NCBI RefSeq assembly: GCF_014195505.1
Contig: NZ_JACIBV010000001.1
Location: 5,704,001-5,768,000 of the forward strand
Source of the DNA: Nonomuraea dietziae
GTDB taxonomy: Bacteria > Actinomycetota > Actinomycetes > Streptosporangiales > Streptosporangiaceae
Length of the DNA stretch: 64,000 nt
Reading direction: 5' to 3'
The notes below the pieces were generated by a model that worked only from the letters and a program-made list of their open reading frames with translations, made no database searches and was not told the DNA's origin. Positions 32,300 to 39,559 of this stretch are shown piece by piece (position 1 is the first letter of the stretch; each line of letters opens with the position of its first letter). The position numbers were made by a program, and so were the translations under genes.

Positions 32300-33274
32300 C
32301 TACATCTCCGCCAGCATGACGCCCATGCTGATGCCGCCGCCGAGGCCGAGCATCGCCACCCTGTCACCCGGCGCCCAGCCGCCGAGCTGGAGCTGCAGCG
32401 GGAGCGTCGCCGACGCGCAGTTGCCGTGCCGGGGCAGGGTGACGACCAGCCGGTCCTCGGGGATGCCCAGCGTGTCGGCGAGGAAGCGCAGGTACGGCAG
32501 CGCCACCTGGTGCACCGCCACGACCGCGAAGTCGTCCCACGTCAGGCCGGTGCGCTTGAGGGCGTTGAGGAAGAGGTCGGGCCCCACCTTCTCGAACGCC
32601 TCCTTCAGGCGCCGGCCGTCGCCGCGGAAGTAGGAGTACTCGGGGTCGCGCGGGTGCGCCGAGCCGCCGCCGGGGAGGGTGCCGATCGCCCATGCCGTGC
32701 TCTGAGCCGAGAAGTCGCGGTAGAAGATGCCGCGCCTGCGGTCGGCCGCGACCAGCACCGCCGCGCCCGCGTCGGACAGCGTGTAACCGGCGAAGGAGTC
32801 CACGAACTGTTCGCGGTCGCTGACCTGCCACCTGATCGCCCTGGACGGCACCTCGCCCGTGCACACCAGCACCCTGCGATGAGTGCCCGTCCGGATCAGC
32901 GCCTCGGCCACCTGGACCCCGTTGAGCAGGCTGTTGCAGGCGTTCTTCACGTCGAACACCGGGCACGACAGGCCCAGCTTGGCGGCCACGATGTGGGCGG
33001 TGGCGGGCTCGACCATGTCCTGCGAGGCCGAGGCGAAGACGAGCAGGTCGACGTCGTGGTCGAGCCGCCTCGCCGCCTCGGCGGCCAGGTCGGAGGCCTG
33101 CTGGTCGTCGGCGGCCACGTGACGGGCGGCGATGCCCGTCAGGCGCTCGATGAGCCCTCTGGGCGCCCTGAAGCCCTCGATCAGCTCCTCGACCTCCGCG
33201 CTGGTCCGCGTATGGCCGGGGAGATATGTCGCTATGTCCACAATGCGCGCCTTCACACGGAGCACGCTAGCCAT
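32300..33274 (-). CDS. Ketosynthase III / OleA-like thiolase-superfamily enzyme
   Basis: A 324-residue KAS III-type condensing enzyme. The catalytic triad is complete: Cys113 in FDVKNACNSLL, His255 in AVVAVHQVALPY and Asn285 in PRHGNCASAT. The C-terminal LGLGGGISMG is the thiolase glycine-rich end. OleA-type enzymes condense two acyl-CoAs head-to-head; with an OleC-like ligase and an OleD-like reductase in the operon this is the preferred role. ATG 33274 or GTG 33256 are possible starts; no RBS is visible. The preceding TS-like gene ends 30 bp upstream. Confidence 0.85.
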   Translation of the reverse strand: MASVLRVKARIVDIATYLPGHTRTSAEVEELIEGFRAPRGLIERLTGIAARHVAADDQQASDLAAEAARRLDHDVDLLVFASASQDMVEPATAHIVAAKLGLSCPVFDVKNACNSLLNGVQVAEALIRTGTHRRVLVCTGEVPSRAIRWQVSDREQFVDSFAGYTLSDAGAAVLVAADRRRGIFYRDFSAQSTAWAIGTLPGGGSAHPRDPEYSYFRGDGRRLKEAFEKVGPDLFLNALKRTGLTWDDFAVVAVHQVALPYLRFLADTLGIPEDRLVVTLPRHGNCASATLPLQLQLGGWAPGDRVAMLGLGGGISMGVMLAEM

Positions 33275-33304
33275 CCGGGCTTGCAGAACGGTTACCGGGC
33301 CGCC

Positions 33305-33904
33305 TCACGACCGCGCGATGCGCTCGACCTGGGTGAGGTCGGCCAGGTACAGGTGCGGCACGTCCACGAACACCCGCATGGGGCCGCAGTCCAGGCCGAG
33401 ATCCCGCGCGATCCCGGCCTGGACCTCTCTGAGCGGCACGTAGTTCAGGTAGCAGGTGTAGGCGTTCTGCGAGCGGAAGGTCGCCGTCATCGCCAGCGCG
33501 CCGTCCCTGATCCTGACCGCCACCGCCGCCAGGCAGGGCACCGCGTCGTACGGCTCGCCTGGCCGCGTCAGCGACACCCATGCGCTCTTGCTGTAGGGCC
33601 GCGCCCGCAGCAGCCTGATCGCCCATTCCATCTGAGGAGTCAGGCGCTGCCCGTAGCTGTACTTGAACGGCGGGATGACCTCGGCCTCGGTGAACTTACG
33701 GGCGTAGAGCATGCGCTTGGCGGGGTCGCCGTACTCCCTGAGTATCGGGTCGTCCCAGCGCACGTCGCTGATCTCGAACAGCACGGCGGGGCCCTCGATC
33801 ACCGGGCCGCGGTCGTCGTCGGCGGGCTCGCCCGACGCCCGCACGTGCCGCATCAGCCATATCCACGCCTCCCCACAAGACGCCCACCTGGTGGGCTCGT
33901 CCAT
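33305..33904 (-). CDS. Thymidylate-synthase-fold enzyme, short form
   Basis: A 199-residue protein with the thymidylate synthase active-site set in order. Cys124 follows Pro123 (AVPCLAAV); Arg144-Ser145 follow 20 residues later as in E. coli TS (C146 to R166); Asn154 is at the dUMP-selecting position (N177 in E. coli); His184-x-Tyr186 (PHLYLAD) matches H207-x-Y209. The usual Asp after R-S is Asn147, and the protein is about 65 residues shorter than ThyA. Asn154 suggests a uracil rather than cytosine base (known for TS versus dCMP hydroxymethylase). Start ATG 33904 overlaps the upstream stop (TGATG). Function inferred as pyrimidine nucleotide C5 modification. Confidence 0.65.
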   Translation of the reverse strand: MDEPTRWASCGEAWIWLMRHVRASGEPADDDRGPVIEGPAVLFEISDVRWDDPILREYGDPAKRMLYARKFTEAEVIPPFKYSYGQRLTPQMEWAIRLLRARPYSKSAWVSLTRPGEPYDAVPCLAAVAVRIRDGALAMTATFRSQNAYTCYLNYVPLREVQAGIARDLGLDCGPMRVFVDVPHLYLADLTQVERIARS

Positions 33905-34557
33905 CACGTCTCCACGTTGGGAAAGTTGTAGGGGTTGTGGGGAAGGCGGCGCCGCCTGGTGACATTGCACCGCACGTAGTAGACCGAGTAGTGCACGAGC
34001 GCCACGAGCATGATGCTGATCAGCAGCAGCGGCACGTTGAGCTCGCCCTTGCTCAGCCCTGTGACGCCGACCGTCAGATAGGCGGAGTTGACGATCGACA
34101 GCATCATGACGTTGATCCCCGGCCACGCCAGCGGGGCGTAGGTCTCGGGGAAGCGTGGATCGACGGGCAGGTTCGGCGACCAGTCGAACTCGTCTTTCAG
34201 GCGGGTGACGTAGAGCAGCCTGAAGTTGTTGAGCGCGCGAGCCGTCCTGGCGTGCGCGTTCACCGCCTCGATCAGGCGCAGGAACGGCAGCACGGCCAGC
34301 AGGCCGAAGGCGGCGACCAGGGCGTAGAGATACCAGGGAACGGTGTCCCACCTGGTCAGGTCGGCCGGGTTGACCACCTTCGTACTGGCCAGCGCGATGG
34401 TGGCGGCGAAGGGGGCCGAGAGCAGGCTCATCGCCAGCCTCGTCATCTTCAGCCGCTCGTCCTTGGCGGCGAGGTGGACCGCGTAGATTCCGCTGAAATC
34501 AACGGCGGCCAGTTGGAGGAACTGCGTCGCTTCGAGCGGCGTCGGGGGTTTCCGCAT
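33904..34557 (-). CDS. Unknown four-TM membrane protein coupled to the TS-like gene
   Basis: A 217-residue protein with TM segments at about 40-58, 73-95, 150-170 and 176-198, i.e. two hairpins separated by a roughly 50-residue cytoplasmic-type stretch (LNNFRLLYVTRLKDEFDWSP). The N-terminus is amphipathic and charged. I do not recognise the family. Its stop and the TS-like start share one base, so the two are translationally coupled. The 68-bp spacer upstream has two inverted repeats. ATG 34557 is the start; the longer open frame upstream is antisense to nothing but runs through the prenyl-synthase gene. Confidence 0.7.
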   Translation of the reverse strand: MRKPPTPLEATQFLQLAAVDFSGIYAVHLAAKDERLKMTRLAMSLLSAPFAATIALASTKVVNPADLTRWDTVPWYLYALVAAFGLLAVLPFLRLIEAVNAHARTARALNNFRLLYVTRLKDEFDWSPNLPVDPRFPETYAPLAWPGINVMMLSIVNSAYLTVGVTGLSKGELNVPLLLISIMLVALVHYSVYYVRCNVTRRRRLPHNPYNFPNVET

Positions 34558-34567
34558 GAGCGTGCTC

Positions 34568-34589
34568 CTGGAATGCCAGCTGATTCCAG
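34568..34589. promoter_or_regulatory. Inverted repeat upstream of the four-TM gene
   Basis: CTGGAAT-N8-ATTCCAG, 7-bp perfect arms, 11-32 bp before the ATG at 34557. The position suggests an operator for a repressor of the downstream operon. Confidence 0.5.
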
Positions 34590-34603
34590 TATGAGTCGCC
34601 GTC

Positions 34604-34629
34604 TTGAGTTTTGTACCAACAAATCTCAA
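34604..34629. promoter_or_regulatory. AT-rich 26-bp dyad between prenyl synthase and four-TM genes
   Basis: TTGAGTTTTGT, four bases, then ACAAATCTCAA: 10 of 11 arm positions pair. It overlaps the prenyl-synthase stop codon and is strikingly AT-rich for this genome. It could be a terminator hairpin for the upstream gene or a second operator for the downstream operon. Confidence 0.5.
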
Positions 34630-35588
34630 CTTGCTCTGGTCAATGTCTGGAGCTCCACGTGATCGATGTACGCCGTGGGCAGGCCGTACATGATCGTGGC
34701 GATCTCCCTGTCGTGGATCACGGGGAGGGCGGCGAGCGCGTCGGAGGCCAGGCCGCGGCAGTACTCCAGGGTGTCGGGCACGATCGAGGTCTGCCTGAGC
34801 GCCGCGAGGGTGGTCTCCACGTCGTCGTGCAGGATCGACGGATCCTTGGCCATGGCGGTCAGGAGAGGCAGGGTGTAGAGGCCCTGGCGCAGGTCGTTGC
34901 CCGCCGGTTTGCCCAGTGCCTGCGCGGGCGCCGTCAGGTCGAGCAGGTCGTCGAGGATCTGGAAGATCAGGCCGAACCGCTCGCCGTACGCGGCCATCCT
35001 GGCCCTCTCCTCGGCCGAGGCCCTGGCGCAGATGGCGGCGACCAGGCAGGAGGCGCGGAAGAGGGCGGCGGTCTTGCCGGTGATCGAGCGCAGCGCGCTC
35101 TCCGTGGTGCGGTGCGGGTTGTGCAGGTCGGTGGTCTCCAGGTACTGCCCCTCCGCCAGCTCCACCACCGTCGCGGCCAGCACCTCGGCGACCGGCCTGG
35201 AGACCGAGGTGATCGCGGCCAGGCCCGCCCTCGCGAGCATGAAGTCGCCGATGACCAGCGCCTTGCCCTCGCCCAGCTCGGCGTTGAGCGTGCGCGCGCC
35301 CCTGCGCTGGGTGGCGTGGTCCATGAGGTCGTCGTGGACGAGCGAGCCGGCGTGGATCAGCTCGACGCACGCCGCGGCGGTGATCACCCTGCGGTCGGGC
35401 GACCTGCCGAACGCCAGCGAGGTGGCCAGGGTCAGGGCGGGCCGCAGGCGCTTGCCTCCGGCGGTGATGATCCGGTCGGCGCCGGTGTTGATGCCGGGAA
35501 GGGCGGAGGAGCCCGCGAGGCGCCTGATCCTGGTCTCGACCCTGCGCAGGCCATGGGCGATCGCGGGGGTGTTCAGCAGCTCATCCAT
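34626..35588 (-). CDS. Polyprenyl diphosphate synthase
   Basis: A 320-residue trans-isoprenyl diphosphate synthase, which condenses IPP units onto an allylic diphosphate. Both Asp-rich motifs are intact: HDDLMDHATQRRG (first, DDxxD, near residue 86) and QILDDLLDLTA (second, near 214), along with GGKRLRPAL. It may make a menaquinone-type chain (menB is also in the window) or a shorter prenyl chain for the neighbouring cluster; chain-length residues before the first motif (CVELIHAGSLV) are small-to-medium, giving no firm answer. Its start overlaps the LysR stop by eight bases. Confidence 0.88.
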   Translation of the reverse strand: MDELLNTPAIAHGLRRVETRIRRLAGSSALPGINTGADRIITAGGKRLRPALTLATSLAFGRSPDRRVITAAACVELIHAGSLVHDDLMDHATQRRGARTLNAELGEGKALVIGDFMLARAGLAAITSVSRPVAEVLAATVVELAEGQYLETTDLHNPHRTTESALRSITGKTAALFRASCLVAAICARASAEERARMAAYGERFGLIFQILDDLLDLTAPAQALGKPAGNDLRQGLYTLPLLTAMAKDPSILHDDVETTLAALRQTSIVPDTLEYCRGLASDALAALPVIHDREIATIMYGLPTAYIDHVELQTLTRAS

Positions 35589-36465
35589 GTCCTCCAGCCT
35601 GCGTCGCGCGTGCTGTGGATTTCCTGAGAGCGGCTGTGAACGGGCTCAGCGCGGGGTGCTCGCCGTACCCTCGCCTGAAGGCGATGAGGGTGCGGCGCTC
35701 GATCTTCACCTGTGTCAGCCGCACGCCGGAGGGCGGGCGGGCGGCGGCGAGCCTCGGCACCAGCGCCACGCCCTGGCCGGCGGCGGCCAGCAGCAGGACG
35801 GTGTCGAAGTCGTCGATGTGGTGACGGACGCGCGGCTCGAACCCCGCGGCCTGGCAGGCCCGCAGGGTCATGGTGTGGCAGAGCGTGCCGGGGGTGCTGA
35901 CGATCCACGGGTCTCGCGCGGCCTCCTCCAGGGCGCTCCTGGTGGTCAGGTACATCGGCTCGGTCAGCAGGGGCCTGGTCTCGACGCTGTCGTCGACGAC
36001 GGGCGGGACGAAGTCGTACTCGTGGACCAGCGCGACGTCCAGCGTGCCCGCGCGCAGGGCGGCGGAGACGTCGGCCGGATCGATCTCGGCGACCATCGGC
36101 TCCAGGCCGGGATGCTCCTCCCCGAGGATGGTCAGGGCCTCGGGCAACAGGGCGCGGGCCGCGGTCGGGAACGCGCCGATCCGCAGCGGCCCCGAGGGCC
36201 CCGTGCGCGTGGCGGCCAGCGCGGCCTCGGCTCGTTCCAGGCTCGCCAGGACGGCTTCGGCGTGCTCGACCAGGAGGCGGCCCGCGGGGGTGAGGACGAC
36301 CGTGCGGCCGGTCCTTTCGAGCAGCGGCAGGCCCGCCTCGCGTTCGAGGGCGCTGAGCTGCTGGGAGACGGCGGAGGCGGTGAAGGTGAGCGCCTCGGCG
36401 ACGGCGGCGATCGTGCCCCTTCTGGAGAGTTCGCGCAGCAGCTTGAGCTTTCGCGGGTCGAGCAT
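35581..36465 (-). CDS. LysR family transcriptional regulator
   Basis: A 294-residue LTTR: HTH in LKLLRELSRRGTIAAVAEAL and SASAVSQQLSALE-type helices at residues 6-38, effector domain about 88-285. Same subgroup as the LysR at 16986. It overlaps the prenyl-synthase start by eight bases, so the two are co-transcribed, and it is divergent from the DapA-family gene across 72 bp. It may control either or both; an interrupted inverted repeat (GACGCCAC ... GTGGCG) spans the spacer. Confidence 0.88.
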   Translation of the reverse strand: MLDPRKLKLLRELSRRGTIAAVAEALTFTASAVSQQLSALEREAGLPLLERTGRTVVLTPAGRLLVEHAEAVLASLERAEAALAATRTGPSGPLRIGAFPTAARALLPEALTILGEEHPGLEPMVAEIDPADVSAALRAGTLDVALVHEYDFVPPVVDDSVETRPLLTEPMYLTTRSALEEAARDPWIVSTPGTLCHTMTLRACQAAGFEPRVRHHIDDFDTVLLLAAAGQGVALVPRLAAARPPSGVRLTQVKIERRTLIAFRRGYGEHPALSPFTAALRKSTARATQAGGHG

Positions 36466-36537
36466 AAGGCCAGCTTACGGGTGACGCCACAAACGCGAAC
36501 TGGTGCTGACGGTGGCGCGTCCTCCAGGCTGGGAGCC

Positions 36538-37347
36538 ATGCTTTCGGGAATCTACGTGCCGCTGATCACCCCCTTCGACGAGTCGGGTGCCGTGGCCTAC
36601 GCCGCGCTGGAGAAGCTCGCCGCCTCGGTGCTCGACCAGGGAGCGGCGGGGCTGGTGGCACTGGGGACGACGGGGGAGCCGTCGGCGCTGTCGGCGGCCG
36701 AGCGCCGCACCGTGGTCGCGATCTGCGGGGAGGCGGCGCGGTCCTACGGCGCGCAGCTGATCGTGGGCGACCTGCAGCTGGTGGAGGGGGCCACCGCCGC
36801 GCTGGTGACCGTGCCCGCCTTCGTCAGGCCGGGCGAGCGGGGCGTGATCGCCCACTTCGAGCACCTCGCCGAGCGGAGCCAGGTGCCGCTGGTGATCTAC
36901 CACATCCCGTACAGGACGGGCCAGCCGCTGACCGCCGCCGTCCTGCGCAGGCTCGGCGAGCACCCCATGATCGCCGGCGTGAAGTACGCCACGGGCTCCG
37001 TCGACCAGGACGCGGTCGCGCTGCTCGGGGAGGCGCCCTCCGGGTTCTCCGTGCTGACGGGCGACGACGTCTACCTCTCGCCGATGCTCGCGCTCGGCGC
37101 CTCAGGCGGCATCCTGGCCTCGGCGCACCTGCACACCTCGTCCTTCGTGTCGATGGCGGCGTCGTGGGACCGCGCGCTCGGGCACCGGCTCGCGGCCATG
37201 TCGGCGACGCTGTTCGCCGAGCCGAACCCGACCGTGCTCAAGGGGGTCCTGCACGCGAAGGGCCTGATCCCCACCCCCGACGTACGGCTTCCGCTGGTGC
37301 CCGCCACCGCGGAGTCGGTCGCCCGCGCCCTAGATTGGGGCGCGTGA
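36538..37347 (+). CDS. DapA-family (dihydrodipicolinate synthase/N-acetylneuraminate lyase) protein, internally shortened
   Basis: A 269-residue class I aldolase-fold lyase. The Schiff-base Lys149 (AGVKYATGS), Tyr121 and Arg126 (IYHIPYRTG) and Thr44-Thr45 (GTTGEP) are present. About 12-14 residues are missing compared with E. coli DapA between IVG (residue 77) and ATAALVTVP, including the GTGxNxT segment, and the PYYxxP motif is PAFVRP, removing the dimer-relay tyrosine. So it is probably not a true DapA; a 2-keto acid aldolase role is possible. GGGAG precedes ATG 36538. Confidence 0.82.
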   Translation: MLSGIYVPLITPFDESGAVAYAALEKLAASVLDQGAAGLVALGTTGEPSALSAAERRTVVAICGEAARSYGAQLIVGDLQLVEGATAALVTVPAFVRPGERGVIAHFEHLAERSQVPLVIYHIPYRTGQPLTAAVLRRLGEHPMIAGVKYATGSVDQDAVALLGEAPSGFSVLTGDDVYLSPMLALGASGGILASAHLHTSSFVSMAASWDRALGHRLAAMSATLFAEPNPTVLKGVLHAKGLIPTPDVRLPLVPATAESVARALDWGA

Positions 37348-37787
37348 ACCGGCTGAACGAGACGGAGCACGCCGCCTGGATCGGCTATCGGCGGATGAGG
37401 CTGCTCCTCGACTTACAGATTCAGCGTGACCTGATGCGCGACTCCGGGCTGTCCGAGCCCGACTTCGACGTGCTGTCGAACCTGTCCGAGGCCACGGGGC
37501 AGAGAATGCGCCTGACCGAGCTCGCCGCGCACCTGCGGTGGTCGAAGAGCAGGCTCTCCCACCACATCGGCCGCATGGAGGGCCGGGGGCTGGTGAGCAG
37601 GCAGGAGGTGGCCCACGACGGAAGGGGCGCGGCCATCGTGCTCACCTCCCGGGGAGTGAGCACGATCAAGGAGGCCACGCCAGGACACGTGGCCTCCTTA
37701 CGCAGGCACTTCATTGACCTGCTCACCGAGGACGAGCTGCGGACCCTCGCCCAGGTGTCCCGCACGGTGCTGTCCAGGCTCGAATAA
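37344..37787 (+). CDS. MarR family transcriptional regulator
   Basis: A 147-residue winged-helix regulator of the MarR family: dimerisation helices at both ends, HTH LTELAAHLRWSKSRLSHHIGRMEGRGLV (in two parts about 52-80) and wing QEVAHDGRGAAIVLTSRG with the typical D-x-R-G. Starts at GTG 37344, sharing GTGA with the stop of the DapA-family gene, so it is translationally coupled. It lies upstream of the ABC-F gene and may regulate it. Confidence 0.88.
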   Translation: MNRLNETEHAAWIGYRRMRLLLDLQIQRDLMRDSGLSEPDFDVLSNLSEATGQRMRLTELAAHLRWSKSRLSHHIGRMEGRGLVSRQEVAHDGRGAAIVLTSRGVSTIKEATPGHVASLRRHFIDLLTEDELRTLAQVSRTVLSRLE

Positions 37788-37792
37788 TCTCT

Positions 37793-37907
37793 GGACATCT
37801 TTAGGTTCGTCCCATAATCTCTCCGGCATGGGTTCCCTGTGATTCTCGCGACGCGTTGAGCGCTGTCATGTCCGTTTCGCGATAGTGGAATCCAGGAGGA
37901 CGCTTCC
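37793..37907 (+). promoter_or_regulatory. Promoter and leader with two mini-ORFs before the ABC-F gene
   Basis: A plausible promoter is TGGACA (37793-37798) and CATAAT (37813-37818). Starting near 37825, the leader contains two tiny reading frames, ATG 37828 (M-G-S-L-stop) and ATG 37868 (M-S-V-S-R-stop), before the AGGAGG (37894-37899) and ATG 37908. The 9-mer ATAATCTCT occurs twice (37784 and 37814). Ribosome-mediated attenuation by short leader peptides is known for several antibiotic-resistance ABC-F genes; whether it applies here is inference. Confidence 0.45.
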
Positions 37908-39521
37908 ATGCGTACCGCCCAAACTGCCCTTTCTCATGTCTCCCACCGTTACGCCGACCAGGTCGTGCTCGACCAGGTCTCGTTCACCGTCAAGCCCGGC
38001 GAGAAGGTCGGGGTGATCGGCGACAACGGGTCGGGCAAGTCGACACTGCTGCGCCTGCTGGCGGGGCGGGCGCTGCCGTCCAACGGCTCGCTCACCGTGT
38101 CGGTCCCCGGCGGGATCGGATACCTGCCGCAGACCCTTGAGCTGCCGGGCTCCGCGACCGTTCAGGACGCCATCGACCTGGCGCTGGCCGAGCTGCGCGA
38201 GCTCGCCGCCGAGATGAGCGCGATGGAGTCCTCGCTGACTCCCTCGCGGTTCGACGCCTACGCCGAGCTGATCGCCCGCTTCGAGGCGAGGGGTGGCTAC
38301 ACCGCCGACACGCGGGTCGACGCCGCGCTGCACGGGCTCGGCCTGCCGGGTCTGTCCAGGTCGCGGCGGCTCGGCACCCTGTCGGGAGGCGAGCGGTCGA
38401 GGCTCGCGCTGGCGGCGACGCTCGCCTCGTCGCCCGAGCTGCTGCTGCTCGACGAGCCGACCAACGACCTCGACGACTCCGCCGTGTCCTGGCTGGAGGA
38501 CCACCTGCGCGGGCACAGGGGGACCGTCATCACGATCACCCACGACAGGGTGTTCCTCGAGCGGATCACCTCGACCATCCTCGAGGTCGACCTCGGCAAG
38601 GTGCGCCGCTACGGCAACGGCTACGCCGGCTACCTCGCAGCCAAGGCGGCCGAGAGGGCGGCGTGGGCCGAGGAGTACGAGGAGTGGAAGGAGGAGCTGG
38701 CTCGCCACGCGGGACTGGTCGAGGCGAACGCGGGACGCATGGCCGCCATCCCTCGCAAAATGGACAAGGCCGGCATGGGTACCGGCACGTGGCGGGCGCG
38801 CTCGCGCACGCATGGGGCGGCCAGCCGCATCAGGCAGTCGCAGCAGCGAGTCGAGTGGCTGCACGCCAACCCGGTGCCGCCGCCGCCCGAGCCGCTCCGC
38901 TTCGCGGCCACGCCGAGCGTCGTCTCCGGCGCCCAGGGGCCGAGGCCGGTGGTGGAGCTGGCGGAGGTCCGGGTCGGATCACGGCTGGCCGTGCCGTCGC
39001 TCAGCATCGCGCCGGGTGAGCGGCTGCTGGTCACCGGGCCGAACGGCGCGGGCAAGACCACGTTCCTGCGCGTGCTGGCCGGCCAGGTCGTTCCCGACTC
39101 GGGCACGATCAGGCGTCCGGCCAGGATCGGCTACCTCCGGCAGGAGGAGCCGGTGTTCGACCCGGCGCACACCGTGCTCAGGGCCTACGCCACCGGCCGT
39201 CCCGGCACGATGGACGAGCACGCCGACGCTCTCGTCGCGCTCGGGCTCTTCCACCCCGCCGACCTGGGCGCCAGGGTGGGCGAGCTGTCGGTGGGCCAGC
39301 GCAGGCGGATCGAGCTGGCCCGCCTGGTCAGCGACCCGGCCGACCTCATGCTGCTGGACGAGCCCACCAACCACCTGTCTCCCGTGCTCGTCGAGCAGTT
39401 GGAGGAGGCGCTGGCGGGCTACACGGGCGCGCTGGTCATGGTCACCCACGACCGCGGCATCCGCGCCTCGTTCACCGGCACCCACCTGGAGCTGGCCGAC
39501 GGCGCCTTCGCCGCCGCCTGA
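37908..39521 (+). CDS. ABC-F ATPase, antibiotic-resistance type ribosomal protection protein
   Basis: A 537-residue protein with two ABC domains and no TM segment: Walker A GDNGSGKST and GPNGAGKTT, signatures LSGGERSRLALA and LSVGQRRRIELA, Walker B LLLLDEPTNDLD and LMLLDEPTNHLS. The linker between the domains (about 235-330) is long and basic, as in actinomycete resistance proteins such as TlrC, SrmB and OleB, which displace macrolide, lincosamide or streptogramin-type drugs from the ribosome. Strong AGGAGG RBS eight bases before ATG 37908. A perfect palindrome ends the transcript. Confidence 0.88.
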   Translation: MRTAQTALSHVSHRYADQVVLDQVSFTVKPGEKVGVIGDNGSGKSTLLRLLAGRALPSNGSLTVSVPGGIGYLPQTLELPGSATVQDAIDLALAELRELAAEMSAMESSLTPSRFDAYAELIARFEARGGYTADTRVDAALHGLGLPGLSRSRRLGTLSGGERSRLALAATLASSPELLLLDEPTNDLDDSAVSWLEDHLRGHRGTVITITHDRVFLERITSTILEVDLGKVRRYGNGYAGYLAAKAAERAAWAEEYEEWKEELARHAGLVEANAGRMAAIPRKMDKAGMGTGTWRARSRTHGAASRIRQSQQRVEWLHANPVPPPPEPLRFAATPSVVSGAQGPRPVVELAEVRVGSRLAVPSLSIAPGERLLVTGPNGAGKTTFLRVLAGQVVPDSGTIRRPARIGYLRQEEPVFDPAHTVLRAYATGRPGTMDEHADALVALGLFHPADLGARVGELSVGQRRRIELARLVSDPADLMLLDEPTNHLSPVLVEQLEEALAGYTGALVMVTHDRGIRASFTGTHLELADGAFAAA

Positions 39522-39526
39522 CCCCT

Positions 39527-39556
39527 GGGCGGTCACCTCCGCGGAGGTGACCGCCC
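39527..39556. terminator. Perfect 30-bp palindromic bidirectional terminator
   Basis: A 30-bp sequence identical to its own reverse complement (starting GGGCGGTCACCTC) sits 5 bp after the ABC-F stop and 3 bp before the stop of the convergent DUF3686 gene. It would form a very stable hairpin in both transcripts. Confidence 0.85.
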
Positions 39557-39559
39557 GAA

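Noticed and set aside
31598..33931. Long plus-strand open frame of 777 codons
   Set aside because: Antisense to the GT2, OleA-like and TS-like genes, whose active-site motifs are intact on the minus strand.
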